From positions 1-35,521 of the forward strand of contig JANQHD010000046.1 in NCBI GenBank assembly GCA_028282805.1: DNA of 35,521 bases, read 5' to 3'. The translations under genes and the position numbers were made by a program. Below are positions 1-6,765 of the stretch, piece after piece. The notes under the pieces are model-generated. The model saw only the letters and a list, made by a program, of their open reading frames with translations, searched no databases and was not told the origin of the DNA. The stretch's first letter is position 1, and the number at the start of each line of letters is the position of its first letter. The DNA comes from Phycisphaeraceae bacterium. GTDB lineage: Bacteria > Planctomycetota > Phycisphaerae > Phycisphaerales > Zrk34.

Positions 1-94
1 TTTGCCCTTTGCCCTTTGCCCTTTGCCCTTTGCCCTTTGCCCTTTGCCCTTTGCCCTTTGCCCTTTGCCCTTTGCCCTTTGCCCTTTGCCCTTT
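1..94. repeat. (TTTGCCC)13 tandem heptamer array
   Basis: Thirteen perfect copies of the 7-mer TTTGCCC plus a partial unit run from the window edge and may continue beyond it. The array stops 4 bp from the stop codon of the minus-strand gene at 99-848, so read with that gene it is a GGGCAAA array directly behind the stop. It shows no spacers and no convincing coding role; the frames that cross it merely repeat a short peptide. It is one of nine 7-8-mer repeat loci in this window that lie behind stop codons. Confidence 0.97.
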
Positions 95-98
95 CGCC

Positions 99-848
99 TC
101 ACCTCGCCTGCATGCCGTCGATCTTCATGTCGTCGGTGATCGTGATGGTGAACACGAAGCGGGGGTTGTTTTCCGTCACCGTGGTCACGCGGAAGGCGTG
201 GCCGTTCGTCGGCAGGCGGTGCTCGAGCAGTTGGTGTGAGCTGATGCGTAGCAGCGCGCCGTTCTGCTCACGCTTCATCTGCATCACGGCGTTGATGTCG
301 ACGCCCGCCGTGGCCAGCCGTTCGGTGTACTCCTTCGTGAACCGCTTGGTCACCGCCTCGTCGCGGCCGGCCATCAGGTCGGTGATCACCTGCTCGATGG
401 TCGGGCCGAACTTCTCCCACAACACCTCGCCGGCGTCGGGCTTGGGCGCGGCGGCATCGACCGCTTCGACCGCCACATTCACGGCATCGGCCGGCGCGGG
501 CTTGGCGTCGTCCGCCACCGCGTCATCGACCGCCACCTCGGGCTGCGATTCGGTGACCACCACCTTGGTAACGATCGGTTCGATCTTGTCGGCCGGCGCC
601 GGCTCGGGCGACACCACCTCGGGTGTCACCACCACACCGGGCGTCGTCGGCGGGGCGGGTTGCACGGGGGCGCCGGCGTCGACGCGAACCGCTGCGGGTT
701 CGGTCGGCCGATCCATCCGCTCGACGCGCGCGACCAGGTCACCGAGCAATTGGTTCTGCTTGTTCTGGTTCTCGGTGATCAGCCAGGTCGACACCGCGAT
801 CGCGGCGATCAACAGGGCGAGCAACACGGGCGTGGCTTTGGCGTTCAT
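99..848 (-). CDS. Membrane-anchored hypothetical protein with Pro/Ala/Val-rich linker
   Basis: A 249-residue protein that I do not recognise. It starts with MNAKATPVLLALLIAA, one N-terminal transmembrane segment (about residues 5-24), followed by a short stretch that may be a coiled coil (about 25-45) and a long low-complexity Pro/Ala/Val/Asp linker (about 50-145). A more ordered C-terminal domain of about 100 residues follows, so the bulk probably lies outside the cytoplasm. The ATG at 848 was preferred over an upstream in-frame start because GAAGGGA lies a suitable distance upstream and the membrane segment then begins at once. It is divergent from the YraN-family gene. Function unknown. 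Confidence 0.75.
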   Translation of the reverse strand: MNAKATPVLLALLIAAIAVSTWLITENQNKQNQLLGDLVARVERMDRPTEPAAVRVDAGAPVQPAPPTTPGVVVTPEVVSPEPAPADKIEPIVTKVVVTESQPEVAVDDAVADDAKPAPADAVNVAVEAVDAAAPKPDAGEVLWEKFGPTIEQVITDLMAGRDEAVTKRFTKEYTERLATAGVDINAVMQMKREQNGALLRISSHQLLEHRLPTNGHAFRVTTVTENNPRFVFTITITDDMKIDGMQAR

Positions 849-917
849 GGCGTTGGTCCCTTCGCAGCAGCGCACAGCAAACCACTTATCACATCGGCGG
901 TCAACCGCCGCACGCGT

Positions 918-923
918 TATCAT
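918..923 (+). promoter_or_regulatory. -10-like hexamer TATCAT, probable leaderless start
   Basis: TATCAT lies 6 nt before the ATG at 930 with no Shine-Dalgarno sequence between, so a transcript would begin at or next to the start codon. The -35 element is not obvious. Confidence 0.45.
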
Positions 924-929
924 AAACCC

Positions 930-1331
930 ATGACGCCCCGGTGGCCCCGCTTTTTACGCAAGCCCCTCACGCTCGGCCAACGCGGCGAGCGCGCCGCCGC
1001 CGAGCACCTCCGGCAGGCCGGCTACCGCATCCTCGCCCGCAACCTCCGCCAGCGCTTCGGCGAGGTCGACCTCATCGCGCAACAACGCGGCGACCGGGCC
1101 GTGGCCGTCGTCGAAGTGAAAACCATGCGCAGCGAATCGCCGCCGCCCGAGGTCCACGTCAACCGCGCCAAGCAGGCCAAGCTCACCGCCCTCGCCGGGC
1201 AATTGGCCAAACGCTACAAGCTGCACGATCGGCCGATCCGTTTCGACGTCGTCGGCGTCGTCTGGCCCGACGACTGCGACAAGCCCACGCGCGTCACCCA
1301 CCACCCCGGCGCGTTCGAGGCGACGTTTTGA
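930..1331 (+). CDS. yraN: YraN/UPF0102 family endonuclease-like protein
   Basis: A 133-residue member of UPF0102 (YraN), a small family with a restriction-endonuclease-like fold and unsettled biological role, usually found near ribonuclease HII and 16S rRNA processing genes. Visible family signatures are LGQRGERAAAEHLR, GYRILARNLR, the acidic GEVDLIA and the VVEVKT strand, which together form the D-ExK-type site; the C-terminal RFDVVGV also fits. Length is normal for the family. The start at 930 gives the usual short basic leader; an upstream in-frame ATG at 660 would add an extension antisense to the neighbouring gene. A -10-like TATCAT sits 6 nt upstream, suggesting leaderless translation. 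Confidence 0.9.
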   Translation: MTPRWPRFLRKPLTLGQRGERAAAEHLRQAGYRILARNLRQRFGEVDLIAQQRGDRAVAVVEVKTMRSESPPPEVHVNRAKQAKLTALAGQLAKRYKLHDRPIRFDVVGVVWPDDCDKPTRVTHHPGAFEATF

Positions 1332-1378
1332 GTTTGGCTGTGCGCCCGCGTCGCTGAAACGACGCTCGCCCCGGCCCG

Positions 1379-2122
1379 TCATTCCAAATCGTACAGCGCG
1401 TTGTCTTCCGACAGAAACCCCGTGCCCTCGGCGACCAGCTCACCGCCCTCGTCCGATTCGGTGAACCGCTCGGCCCAGCCCTGCGCGTGGCCGTCGGCGA
1501 ACGCGACGTTCGTCTTGCCGTGGTGCCGGTAGCCCTGCGTGCCCGCGTGCCGGCCCGAAAACGACTCGTACACCGTGGCGCGCGGCGAGCGCATGAACTT
1601 GTTCGCGCCCGCCGCGTATTCGCCGTCGCCGAACACCGCGGTGCGCGACGGGTTCTGCACTTCCGTCGCGCGGGCCGGCTTGCCGAAGTCACGCCCCAGG
1701 TAGCTGGTGTTGTAGTTGTAGCCCGTGTGCGGGTCGCTCGCCCAGTTGGCCGAGCCCTTGAACGACGGGCACTGCTGCACCTCGCTCGGCGCATCGACGC
1801 CCGACCACAGCAGGCCCGGCTCGACCGTGTCGCGCGGCTGACCGCCCGACCAGTCGCGCCGCGTCGTGAAGTCCCACGCGTACCTCACCGCCACGCCGCC
1901 TTCGATCTTCAGCGCGGTCGCCGGCGGGTAACGCCCGTCGTGCTCCGCGTGGTACGCGAACACCGCCGCGCCGAACTGGTGCAGGTTGCTCAAACACTTC
2001 ACGCCCTTGCCCAGCTCGCGCGCCATGCCCAGCGCCGGCAGCAGAATACCCACCAGCAGCGCAACGATCGCCACCACCACCAACAGCTCGACCAGCGTAA
2101 ACGCACCGGTGTGACGGTTCAT
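1379..2122 (-). CDS. Pseudopilin-like protein with prepilin leader and H-X9-DG motif
   Basis: A 247-residue protein of the family greatly expanded in planctomycetes. Its leader (AFTLVELLVVVAIVALL) is a class III prepilin signal: cleavage is expected before the Phe near residue 8, after which the hydrophobic helix remains as assembly domain. The C-terminal half carries the processing-associated motif HHGKTNVAFADG (His, nine residues, Asp-Gly). Such proteins are thought to be exported by a type II/IV-pilus-like system, but the function of the family is unknown. Its ATG overlaps the stop of the dockerin/PEP-CTERM gene by 4 bp (ATGA), so it is translationally coupled and is the last gene of the riboswitch-controlled operon. 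Confidence 0.9.
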   Translation of the reverse strand: MNRHTGAFTLVELLVVVAIVALLVGILLPALGMARELGKGVKCLSNLHQFGAAVFAYHAEHDGRYPPATALKIEGGVAVRYAWDFTTRRDWSGGQPRDTVEPGLLWSGVDAPSEVQQCPSFKGSANWASDPHTGYNYNTSYLGRDFGKPARATEVQNPSRTAVFGDGEYAAGANKFMRSPRATVYESFSGRHAGTQGYRHHGKTNVAFADGHAQGWAERFTESDEGGELVAEGTGFLSEDNALYDLE

Positions 2123-3471
2123 GCGTGCGCCCCCCGTTTGGCGTGGTCACTTAAGTGACCACGCCGCACACACACCGCGCCCATGAGCACGAACACCAAT
2201 AAGCTGGTCGGCTCAGGCACCGCCGCCGGCGCAGCGCTCGCGTCGAAACCAAAGTGCGTGCCCAGCTCGTTCAGGTCCACCAGCGTCACCCGCCCGTCGC
2301 CCGAAAAATCGCCCGCCGCCCATCCGCCCGCCGCGCCGAAGTGCACGCCGACCACGTTCAAATCCACCAACGACACCTTGCCGTCGAGGTTCGTATCGCC
2401 CCGGCGTGTGCCGAGCACGCCCTCCACCAGGTGTGTGACATCGGCCTGGTCGGCGTCGTGGTCGCCGTCGAAGTCGAGCCGTGTTTGCGCCACCACGCCG
2501 CCTTCGCCCGTCAGCCGCGCGAACAGGTAGTCGATGTCGTCGGCGTCTTCGTGTGTGTCGCAGTTCAGGTCGCCGGCCGCGCAATCGAACAGCGCCGCCA
2601 CGTCGCTGAACGCATCGACCTCGGCGGTGCTGCTGTTGTCCACACGCACGTACCGAAACCAGTCGAGCGGTGCGGCGAGGTCGGCCAGGTCGAAGCCCGT
2701 GCCGCCGGCCGCGTAGGCGTCGGCTTGCGCGTGGTAATACGAATCGGCGACCTGCCGCACCGTCTGCCCCGCGTGGTCGGCGAACGTTAAACTCGGGTCG
2801 ACCGGCAGCGTCGGGTCCGTCGGCCGGCCCCACCACTGGTTCCACGCCCAGCTCGCGTCGGGCTGGTGCGGGTTGGTTTCGTCGTATGCCCGGCCGAGCG
2901 TCGGGGCGTATTCGTCGACGCCGGGGCCGGCGGTGAACGTATGCCACTGCCACGTGTCCGGGTCCGCCGCGACCTCGCCGGGCAGGCCTTGAAACCCCTT
3001 GCTGACCGACACCGTCGCCGCTTCGGTGAAGCCGCCGCCGCCGACCGACTTGGCGTTCGGGTCGCGGTTGTCCCAGCCGCCGCCGCTGAAGTCCATGGAC
3101 ATGAAGCTGTTGCCGAACACGATCAGGTCGACGCCGAACGGGTTGTCCGGGTCATCGGTGATCGGGTGATCGAAGGCCACGATCAACTCGCCGCCGTTGC
3201 CCACGGTGACGATCTGGTCGTTGCCCCATGCCGGGTAGACGGGCACCACCGGGATGCTTTCGGCGGGGTTGAGGGTGAAGTCCGGGTCGGTGTCGACGGT
3301 GGGCCGGCCGAGCGCGGCGTTGGCGTCGTTGAACAAGCCCGTGCCCGAACCCGGCGTGTAGCGCACCACCTCGGTGGCGAAGTCCGATGCGTCAAAATCG
3401 TACGCCGTTGCGGCCGACGCGAGCAAGCCGACCACCAGGGCGAACAGCGCGTATCGTTTTGTGTGTTTCAT
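2119..3471 (-). CDS. Secreted PEP-CTERM surface protein with dockerin-like EF-hand repeats
   Basis: A 450-residue exported protein. Residues 1-23 are a signal peptide (cut near ATAYDF). A globular region of about 270 residues follows, with features such as DLIVFGNSFMS, GGWDNRDPN and GGGGFTEAATVSV; I do not recognise the domain with certainty. Next come dockerin-type Ca-binding loops (GDLNCDTHEDADDID, DFDGDHDADQADV, GDTNLDGKVSLVDLN, GDFSGDGRVTLVDLN) and finally a PEP-CTERM sorting signal (VPEPTSLLVFVLMGA with a basic stretch). The tail runs about 17 residues past the expected basic end. It is the second gene of the operon behind the cobalamin riboswitch, 69 bp after the first PEP-CTERM gene. 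A role in surface binding of corrinoids is inference from regulation only. Confidence 0.85.
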   Translation of the reverse strand: MKHTKRYALFALVVGLLASAATAYDFDASDFATEVVRYTPGSGTGLFNDANAALGRPTVDTDPDFTLNPAESIPVVPVYPAWGNDQIVTVGNGGELIVAFDHPITDDPDNPFGVDLIVFGNSFMSMDFSGGGWDNRDPNAKSVGGGGFTEAATVSVSKGFQGLPGEVAADPDTWQWHTFTAGPGVDEYAPTLGRAYDETNPHQPDASWAWNQWWGRPTDPTLPVDPSLTFADHAGQTVRQVADSYYHAQADAYAAGGTGFDLADLAAPLDWFRYVRVDNSSTAEVDAFSDVAALFDCAAGDLNCDTHEDADDIDYLFARLTGEGGVVAQTRLDFDGDHDADQADVTHLVEGVLGTRRGDTNLDGKVSLVDLNVVGVHFGAAGGWAAGDFSGDGRVTLVDLNELGTHFGFDASAAPAAVPEPTSLLVFVLMGAVCVRRGHLSDHAKRGAHA

Positions 3472-3485
3472 GGTTGGTCTCTCTT

Positions 3486-3521
3486 CGAAAAAGTAGGCGG
3501 CGCGCCACGCGGCGCGCCGCC
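3486..3521 (-). terminator. Intercistronic hairpin with short U tract
   Basis: An 11-bp perfect GC stem (GGCGGCGCGCC at 3496-3506 and its complement at 3511-3521, loop of 4) is followed on the minus strand by TAC and five T. It lies between the first two genes of the operon and could act as partial terminator or mRNA stabiliser, making the first protein more abundant. Confidence 0.6.
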
Positions 3522-3540
3522 GGTGATTGCCCGTACCTGT

Positions 3541-4242
3541 TTACTTGCGACGCATCACCCCCACCGCCCCCAACGCCAGCAGCACCAGGCTCGCCGGCTC
3601 GGGTACCGGGTTGCTCGGCGGCCCGCCGGTAAAACCGGGCGCGAAGCTCAGCCCCAGCCAACCGTCGTCGCCGATCGTGTCGGCCGACAGGCCCGAGCCG
3701 AAGCCCCACGACCCGCCGTCGAAGGGGTTGCCGGTGGCGACGTACTGGCCCCAAAAGCCTGTGGACCATCCCTCGGCGTAGCGGTCGTCGCTGTCGACGG
3801 CCAAGCCGCCGTCGGCCGTGGCCGATTGAACCGAACCGCTGTCGGTGTCGGTGTCGTGCAGGCCCAGGGCGTTGAACGGCGCAGCGTCGGTGGTGGCGAA
3901 GCCGTCGCCGTCCTGGTCGTAGCCGATGCCGAACAGCGCCATGCCGAACGCGCTCTGCGAATCGTACTCGGCGTACAATTCACTGACGCCCGCGATCACG
4001 TCCAAGAACAGCGTCTCCGCCGAGACGCTCGAGCCGTCGAAGCGGTAACCCCAAACGAAAGAGTGCGACTCGCCCGACGCCGCCGGCGCTTGGCCGTCGT
4101 TGAAGTCGATCACCAGCGCCGCTTCGTGGGCGCCGCTGCCGGTCCAGTCGGTGATGTCGGAAAAGGTGAAGCCGGCCTGTGCGCTGGCCGACACGACGAT
4201 GAGCGCGGCCCACGCGGCCGCGGCGCAAACGTAGCGCTGCAT
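3541..4242 (-). CDS. PEP-CTERM surface protein under cobalamin riboswitch control
   Basis: A 233-residue exported protein: signal peptide (residues 1-24, ending ASAQAG), a beta-rich mature domain with GSGAHEAALVIDFNDG, SFVWGYRFDG and GYDQDGDGF, and a textbook PEP-CTERM sorting signal at the end (PVPEPASLVLLALGAVG then MRRK). PEP-CTERM proteins are processed by exosortase and delivered to the envelope or exterior. From memory, the GSG..AALVIDFND...WGYRFDG pattern occurs in other surface proteins linked to B12 uptake regions, but I could not verify this. The ATG at 4242 is preceded by AGGAG at 6 nt and is the only start giving a signal peptide. It is the first gene behind the riboswitch and terminator, so it should be expressed when cobalamin is scarce. 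Confidence 0.88.
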   Translation of the reverse strand: MQRYVCAAAAWAALIVVSASAQAGFTFSDITDWTGSGAHEAALVIDFNDGQAPAASGESHSFVWGYRFDGSSVSAETLFLDVIAGVSELYAEYDSQSAFGMALFGIGYDQDGDGFATTDAAPFNALGLHDTDTDSGSVQSATADGGLAVDSDDRYAEGWSTGFWGQYVATGNPFDGGSWGFGSGLSADTIGDDGWLGLSFAPGFTGGPPSNPVPEPASLVLLALGAVGVMRRK

Positions 4243-4286
4243 AAAACACTCCTGCCCCGATTCGCGCGGGGCCTGACCCGTGACAC

Positions 4287-4322
4287 AAAAAAAACACCCG
4301 GCCCGCGCGGGGAAACCGGGTG
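4287..4322 (-). terminator. Rho-independent terminator of the riboswitch expression platform
   Basis: On the minus strand CACCCGG (4322-4316) pairs with CCGGGTG (4301-4295) around a loop that contains a further self-complementary CCCGCGCGGG, and eight T follow (4294-4287). It sits between the aptamer and the start codon at 4242. An upstream ACCGGG (4367-4362) can pair with the CCCGGT in the 5' arm, which would make an antiterminator. Ligand-induced premature termination is the natural reading. Confidence 0.85.
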
Positions 4323-4401
4323 GCATACTTCTGTCCGGGGTCGTCGGAAGACAGCGCCTTGCCCGGTGCCCGTAAAACGCGAGGGCACACGTCAAACGTG
4401 T

Positions 4402-4680
4402 CAGGCAGGTCTTCCGGCTTAGAGCTCGTTCGGTCGCCTTCCCACGCCGGGCCGTAGCCCGACGCAGTGACTCTGTTGACCGAACGCTGCCCCACACTTG
4501 GCAAACCGATGGGAACGGTCTGCGGGGGCTGCCCATCACGGCGGCGCGTCCGCGGTGGATTCGCTCTCGCCCGCCCATCCCATGAACCGAACCGGTTCCG
4601 GGCGGCGAAAGCTCACCACGCTTCCCTTTTCACCCGGTCGCTGGGTTCTCTTCCCTCCAGCGGCCGGGCACCTGTCACGC
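4402..4680 (-). ncRNA. Cobalamin (B12) riboswitch
   Basis: Read on the minus strand the segment has, in order, ACAGGTGCC near its 5' end (P1 side), GGTGAAAAGGGAAG (4634-4621), GAATCCACCGCGGACG (about 4563-4548), GTGATGGGCAGC, GTCACTG (about 4471-4465), GTGGGAAGGCG (about 4444-4434) and the B12 box AGCCGGAAGACCTGCCT (about 4419-4403). Order and spacing match the adenosylcobalamin-type aptamer. After the B12 box, ACACGT-TTG-ACGTGT forms a hairpin that competes with the end of P1, followed by a GTGCCC/GGGCAC stem and then the terminator. It precedes two PEP-CTERM genes and a pseudopilin gene rather than a transporter. Confidence 0.92.
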
Positions 4681-4685
4681 GCTCG

Positions 4686-4714
4686 AACATAACGCCCACG
4701 ACCCCGCCGAGCAA
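4686..4714 (-). promoter_or_regulatory. Sigma-70-type promoter for the riboswitch operon
   Basis: On the minus strand TTGCTC (4714-4709) and TATGTT (4691-4686) are separated by exactly 17 nt. Transcription would start near 4679, right at the 5' edge of the riboswitch. It lies in the gap between the stop of the 4737-5441 gene and the aptamer. Confidence 0.65.
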
Positions 4715-4736
4715 CACCTAATTTTCACATTGGTTT

Positions 4737-5441
4737 TTACCGCAGCACCGTCCGGCAGGTCAGCACGACCTTACCCTCTTGCAGCGCAACGTTTGTGATC
4801 TGCACCCGGCGCACCTCGTCCAGCTCGAAGTCGAGCGTCACCCGCTCGACCTGTTCGTGCACCGCGCGGATGCGCCGCACCTTCTCCGGGTCGTCGAAAC
4901 GCTCGCCCAGATCCAACACCGCCTCCAACGGCACGCGCAGCTTGCCCACGTACATCCCGTCCAGCCGAAGCTCGGCCACGTCCCCCGCCTCGCCGTTGTA
5001 CGCCTTGAACGCCGCGCTGACCACGCGCTGCTTGCCGTCCTGGTTCAGCATGCCCGCCACGATCAGCCGCCCGCCGTGCAGGGTGAACACCGTGCCCTCC
5101 AGCTGCTCCGGCAGGCCAATGCCCTGGTTCGCCGCCCACTTGCCCATGCGCGCCGCCAGCCATTCGTTCACGGCGTCGGTCTCGATGGCGATCTGCCACG
5201 GCTCGCCGTACGGCCGGACCTCGCTGAACCGCTCGGGCAGCCACTTCTCGAACGCCGCGGCCTGTTGCGCGACCCGCTCGGTGGGCTTGATCGGCGGGAA
5301 CCAGTACGCCGGCGTGCTCTCGACCATCCACCACGCCCACAACGCCAACCCCAACGCCCCCAGCATCACCAGCGAAAAGATGCGCAGCAGCCATCGGCCG
5401 ACGCGTTTGGCCTTGCCACGGGCGGGTTGGGTTCGGCTCAT
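4737..5441 (-). CDS. Membrane-anchored protein, last gene of the ketosynthase operon
   Basis: A 234-residue protein with a basic N-terminus (about residues 1-15), one transmembrane helix (about 16-40, LLRIFSLVMLGALGLALWAWW) and a soluble domain outside the membrane. The domain contains IAIETDAVNEWLAARMGKW and a series of predicted beta strands, reminiscent of YpmS/DUF2140 or TULIP-type lipid-binding proteins; this resemblance is an impression, not a confident assignment. Its ATG overlaps the FabF stop by 4 bp (ATGA), indicating translational coupling. Linked to two ketosynthase genes, it could bind or deliver an acyl product at the membrane (inference). Function otherwise unknown. Confidence 0.75.
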   Translation of the reverse strand: MSRTQPARGKAKRVGRWLLRIFSLVMLGALGLALWAWWMVESTPAYWFPPIKPTERVAQQAAAFEKWLPERFSEVRPYGEPWQIAIETDAVNEWLAARMGKWAANQGIGLPEQLEGTVFTLHGGRLIVAGMLNQDGKQRVVSAAFKAYNGEAGDVAELRLDGMYVGKLRVPLEAVLDLGERFDDPEKVRRIRAVHEQVERVTLDFELDEVRRVQITNVALQEGKVVLTCRTVLR

Positions 5442-6757
5442 TGGAATCGTCGCACGAGCAGCGTGTCGTTCTGCCCGCCGAAACCGAAGCTGTTCGACAG
5501 GCACACGTTCACCTCGGCCGGGCGCGACGCGTTGGGCACGTAGTCCAAATCGCAGTCCGGGTCGGGGTCGGCGTAGTTGATCGTCGGCGGCAGCACGTTG
5601 TCGCGGATCGCCAGCACGCACGCGATCAGCTCCACCGCGCCCGCCGCGGCGATGAGGTGCCCGACCATGCTCTTGATCGAGCTGACGGGCGTGTGGGGCG
5701 CGTCGTCGCCGAACACGCGCTTGATGGCGCGGGTCTCGGTCTTGTCGTTCTCTTCGGTGCCCGTGCCGTGCGCGGAGATGTAATCCACGTCGGCGGGCTT
5801 AAGCCCGGCGTCTTCCAGCGCCAGGCGCATCGCGGCGATGGGCCCGCGCGACTCGGGGTGCATGTCGGTGATGCGGAACGCGTCGGCGCTCGAGCCGTAG
5901 GCCACCACCTCGGCCAGCGGGGCAGCGCCGCGCCGCTGGGCGTGTTCGAGGGTTTCGAGGATCACCATGCCCGCGCCCTCGCCGAGCACGAACCCGTCCC
6001 GGCTGCGGTTGAACGGGCGCGACGCGGTGGCCGGTGAGTCGTTGCGGTTCGACAGGGCGGTCAGGCGGTTGAACCCGGTGACGCCGAACGGGTGGATCAT
6101 GGTGTGCGCGCCGCCGGAGACCATGACGTCCGCGTCGCCGCGGCGCAATATTTCCAGCGCCTCGCCGATCGCCTGCGTCGACGCGGCGCACGCGGTCAGG
6201 CAGTTGTACGCCGGGCCCTGCGCGCCGAGCTCCACGGCCAGGTGGTGCAGCGGCATGTTCGGCTCCTGCTCGACCTCACGCCACACGCTGAGTTTTTCTT
6301 TGGCGGTCTGCGCCCACTTGACCGCGTCGATGCCGCGTTTGTCGGCGTCCCACCCGGCGAGGTTGGTCGCCACGTAGTTCTCAAAGTCCAGCGACCCCTC
6401 GCCCGAGCCGAGGTAGATGCCCACCCGGTCGCGGTCGAGCGCGTCGAAGCCGTCGAGGCCGGCCGAGTCCCACGCCTGCCGCGCCGCGCCCAGCGCAAAG
6501 GCGCTGTTCGACCCGACGTGCTCGTGCAGCTGCGGGTGCTTGACGAAGGCGTTGTGGTCGTAGTCTTTCACCTCGGCGCTGAACGTCGTCGGAAACGTCG
6601 TCGCGTCGAACTGTTTCGTGAAGTCGATCGCGCTATCGCCGTTGAGCATGCGTTGCCACACGGTTTCGATGTCGTGGCCGAGGGGCGTGACCCATCCGAT
6701 CCCGGTGATGACGATGCGAGGAGAGGCTTGAGGCTTGAGGCTTGAGGCTTGAGTCAT
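5438..6757 (-). CDS. fabF: Beta-ketoacyl-ACP synthase II (FabF-like, catalytically complete)
   Basis: A 439-residue condensing enzyme that extends acyl-ACP with malonyl-ACP. All catalytic positions are visible: Cys190 in LTACAAST, His330 in SAHGTGTEEND, Lys362 and His367 in SIKSMVGHLIAAAG; GEGAGMVILE is also typical. Length is normal apart from the N-terminus: residues 2-11 (TQASSLKPQA) are encoded by the heptamer repeat at 6724-6751, and the ATG itself lies in the repeat edge (CATGACT). Normal family members start a few residues before RIVITGIG, so the repeat seems to have replaced the native start. It follows the KS-beta-like gene, with a four-helix-bundle gene inserted between, and is coupled to the membrane protein behind it. 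A role in specialised lipid or polyketide synthesis is more likely than housekeeping, by context. Confidence 0.93.
   Translation of the reverse strand: MTQASSLKPQASPRIVITGIGWVTPLGHDIETVWQRMLNGDSAIDFTKQFDATTFPTTFSAEVKDYDHNAFVKHPQLHEHVGSNSAFALGAARQAWDSAGLDGFDALDRDRVGIYLGSGEGSLDFENYVATNLAGWDADKRGIDAVKWAQTAKEKLSVWREVEQEPNMPLHHLAVELGAQGPAYNCLTACAASTQAIGEALEILRRGDADVMVSGGAHTMIHPFGVTGFNRLTALSNRNDSPATASRPFNRSRDGFVLGEGAGMVILETLEHAQRRGAAPLAEVVAYGSSADAFRITDMHPESRGPIAAMRLALEDAGLKPADVDYISAHGTGTEENDKTETRAIKRVFGDDAPHTPVSSIKSMVGHLIAAAGAVELIACVLAIRDNVLPPTINYADPDPDCDLDYVPNASRPAEVNVCLSNSFGFGGQNDTLLVRRFQ
6724..6757. repeat. Inverted arm 1 of four-helix-bundle unit A: (AGGCTTG)4
   Basis: Four perfect AGGCTTG units (6724-6751) end in AGTCAT. 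The opposite arm at 7152-7188 carries the same unit in inverted orientation, so the two arms could pair around the gene at 6766-7146. This arm encodes the first residues of the FabF-like protein. The same unit and the same AGTCATG terminus recur at 14232-14266. Confidence 0.93.
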
Positions 6758-6765
6758 GGTCGGTC

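Noticed and set aside
16-933. Plus-strand frame starting in the heptamer array and running to 933
   Set aside because: The start is pure repeat, the remainder lies opposite the anchored protein gene at 99-848, and codon structure favours the minus strand.
2866-4422. Long plus-strand frame opposite the PEP-CTERM genes
   Set aside because: It is antisense to two genes with clear signal peptides and PEP-CTERM ends and crosses the riboswitch terminator.
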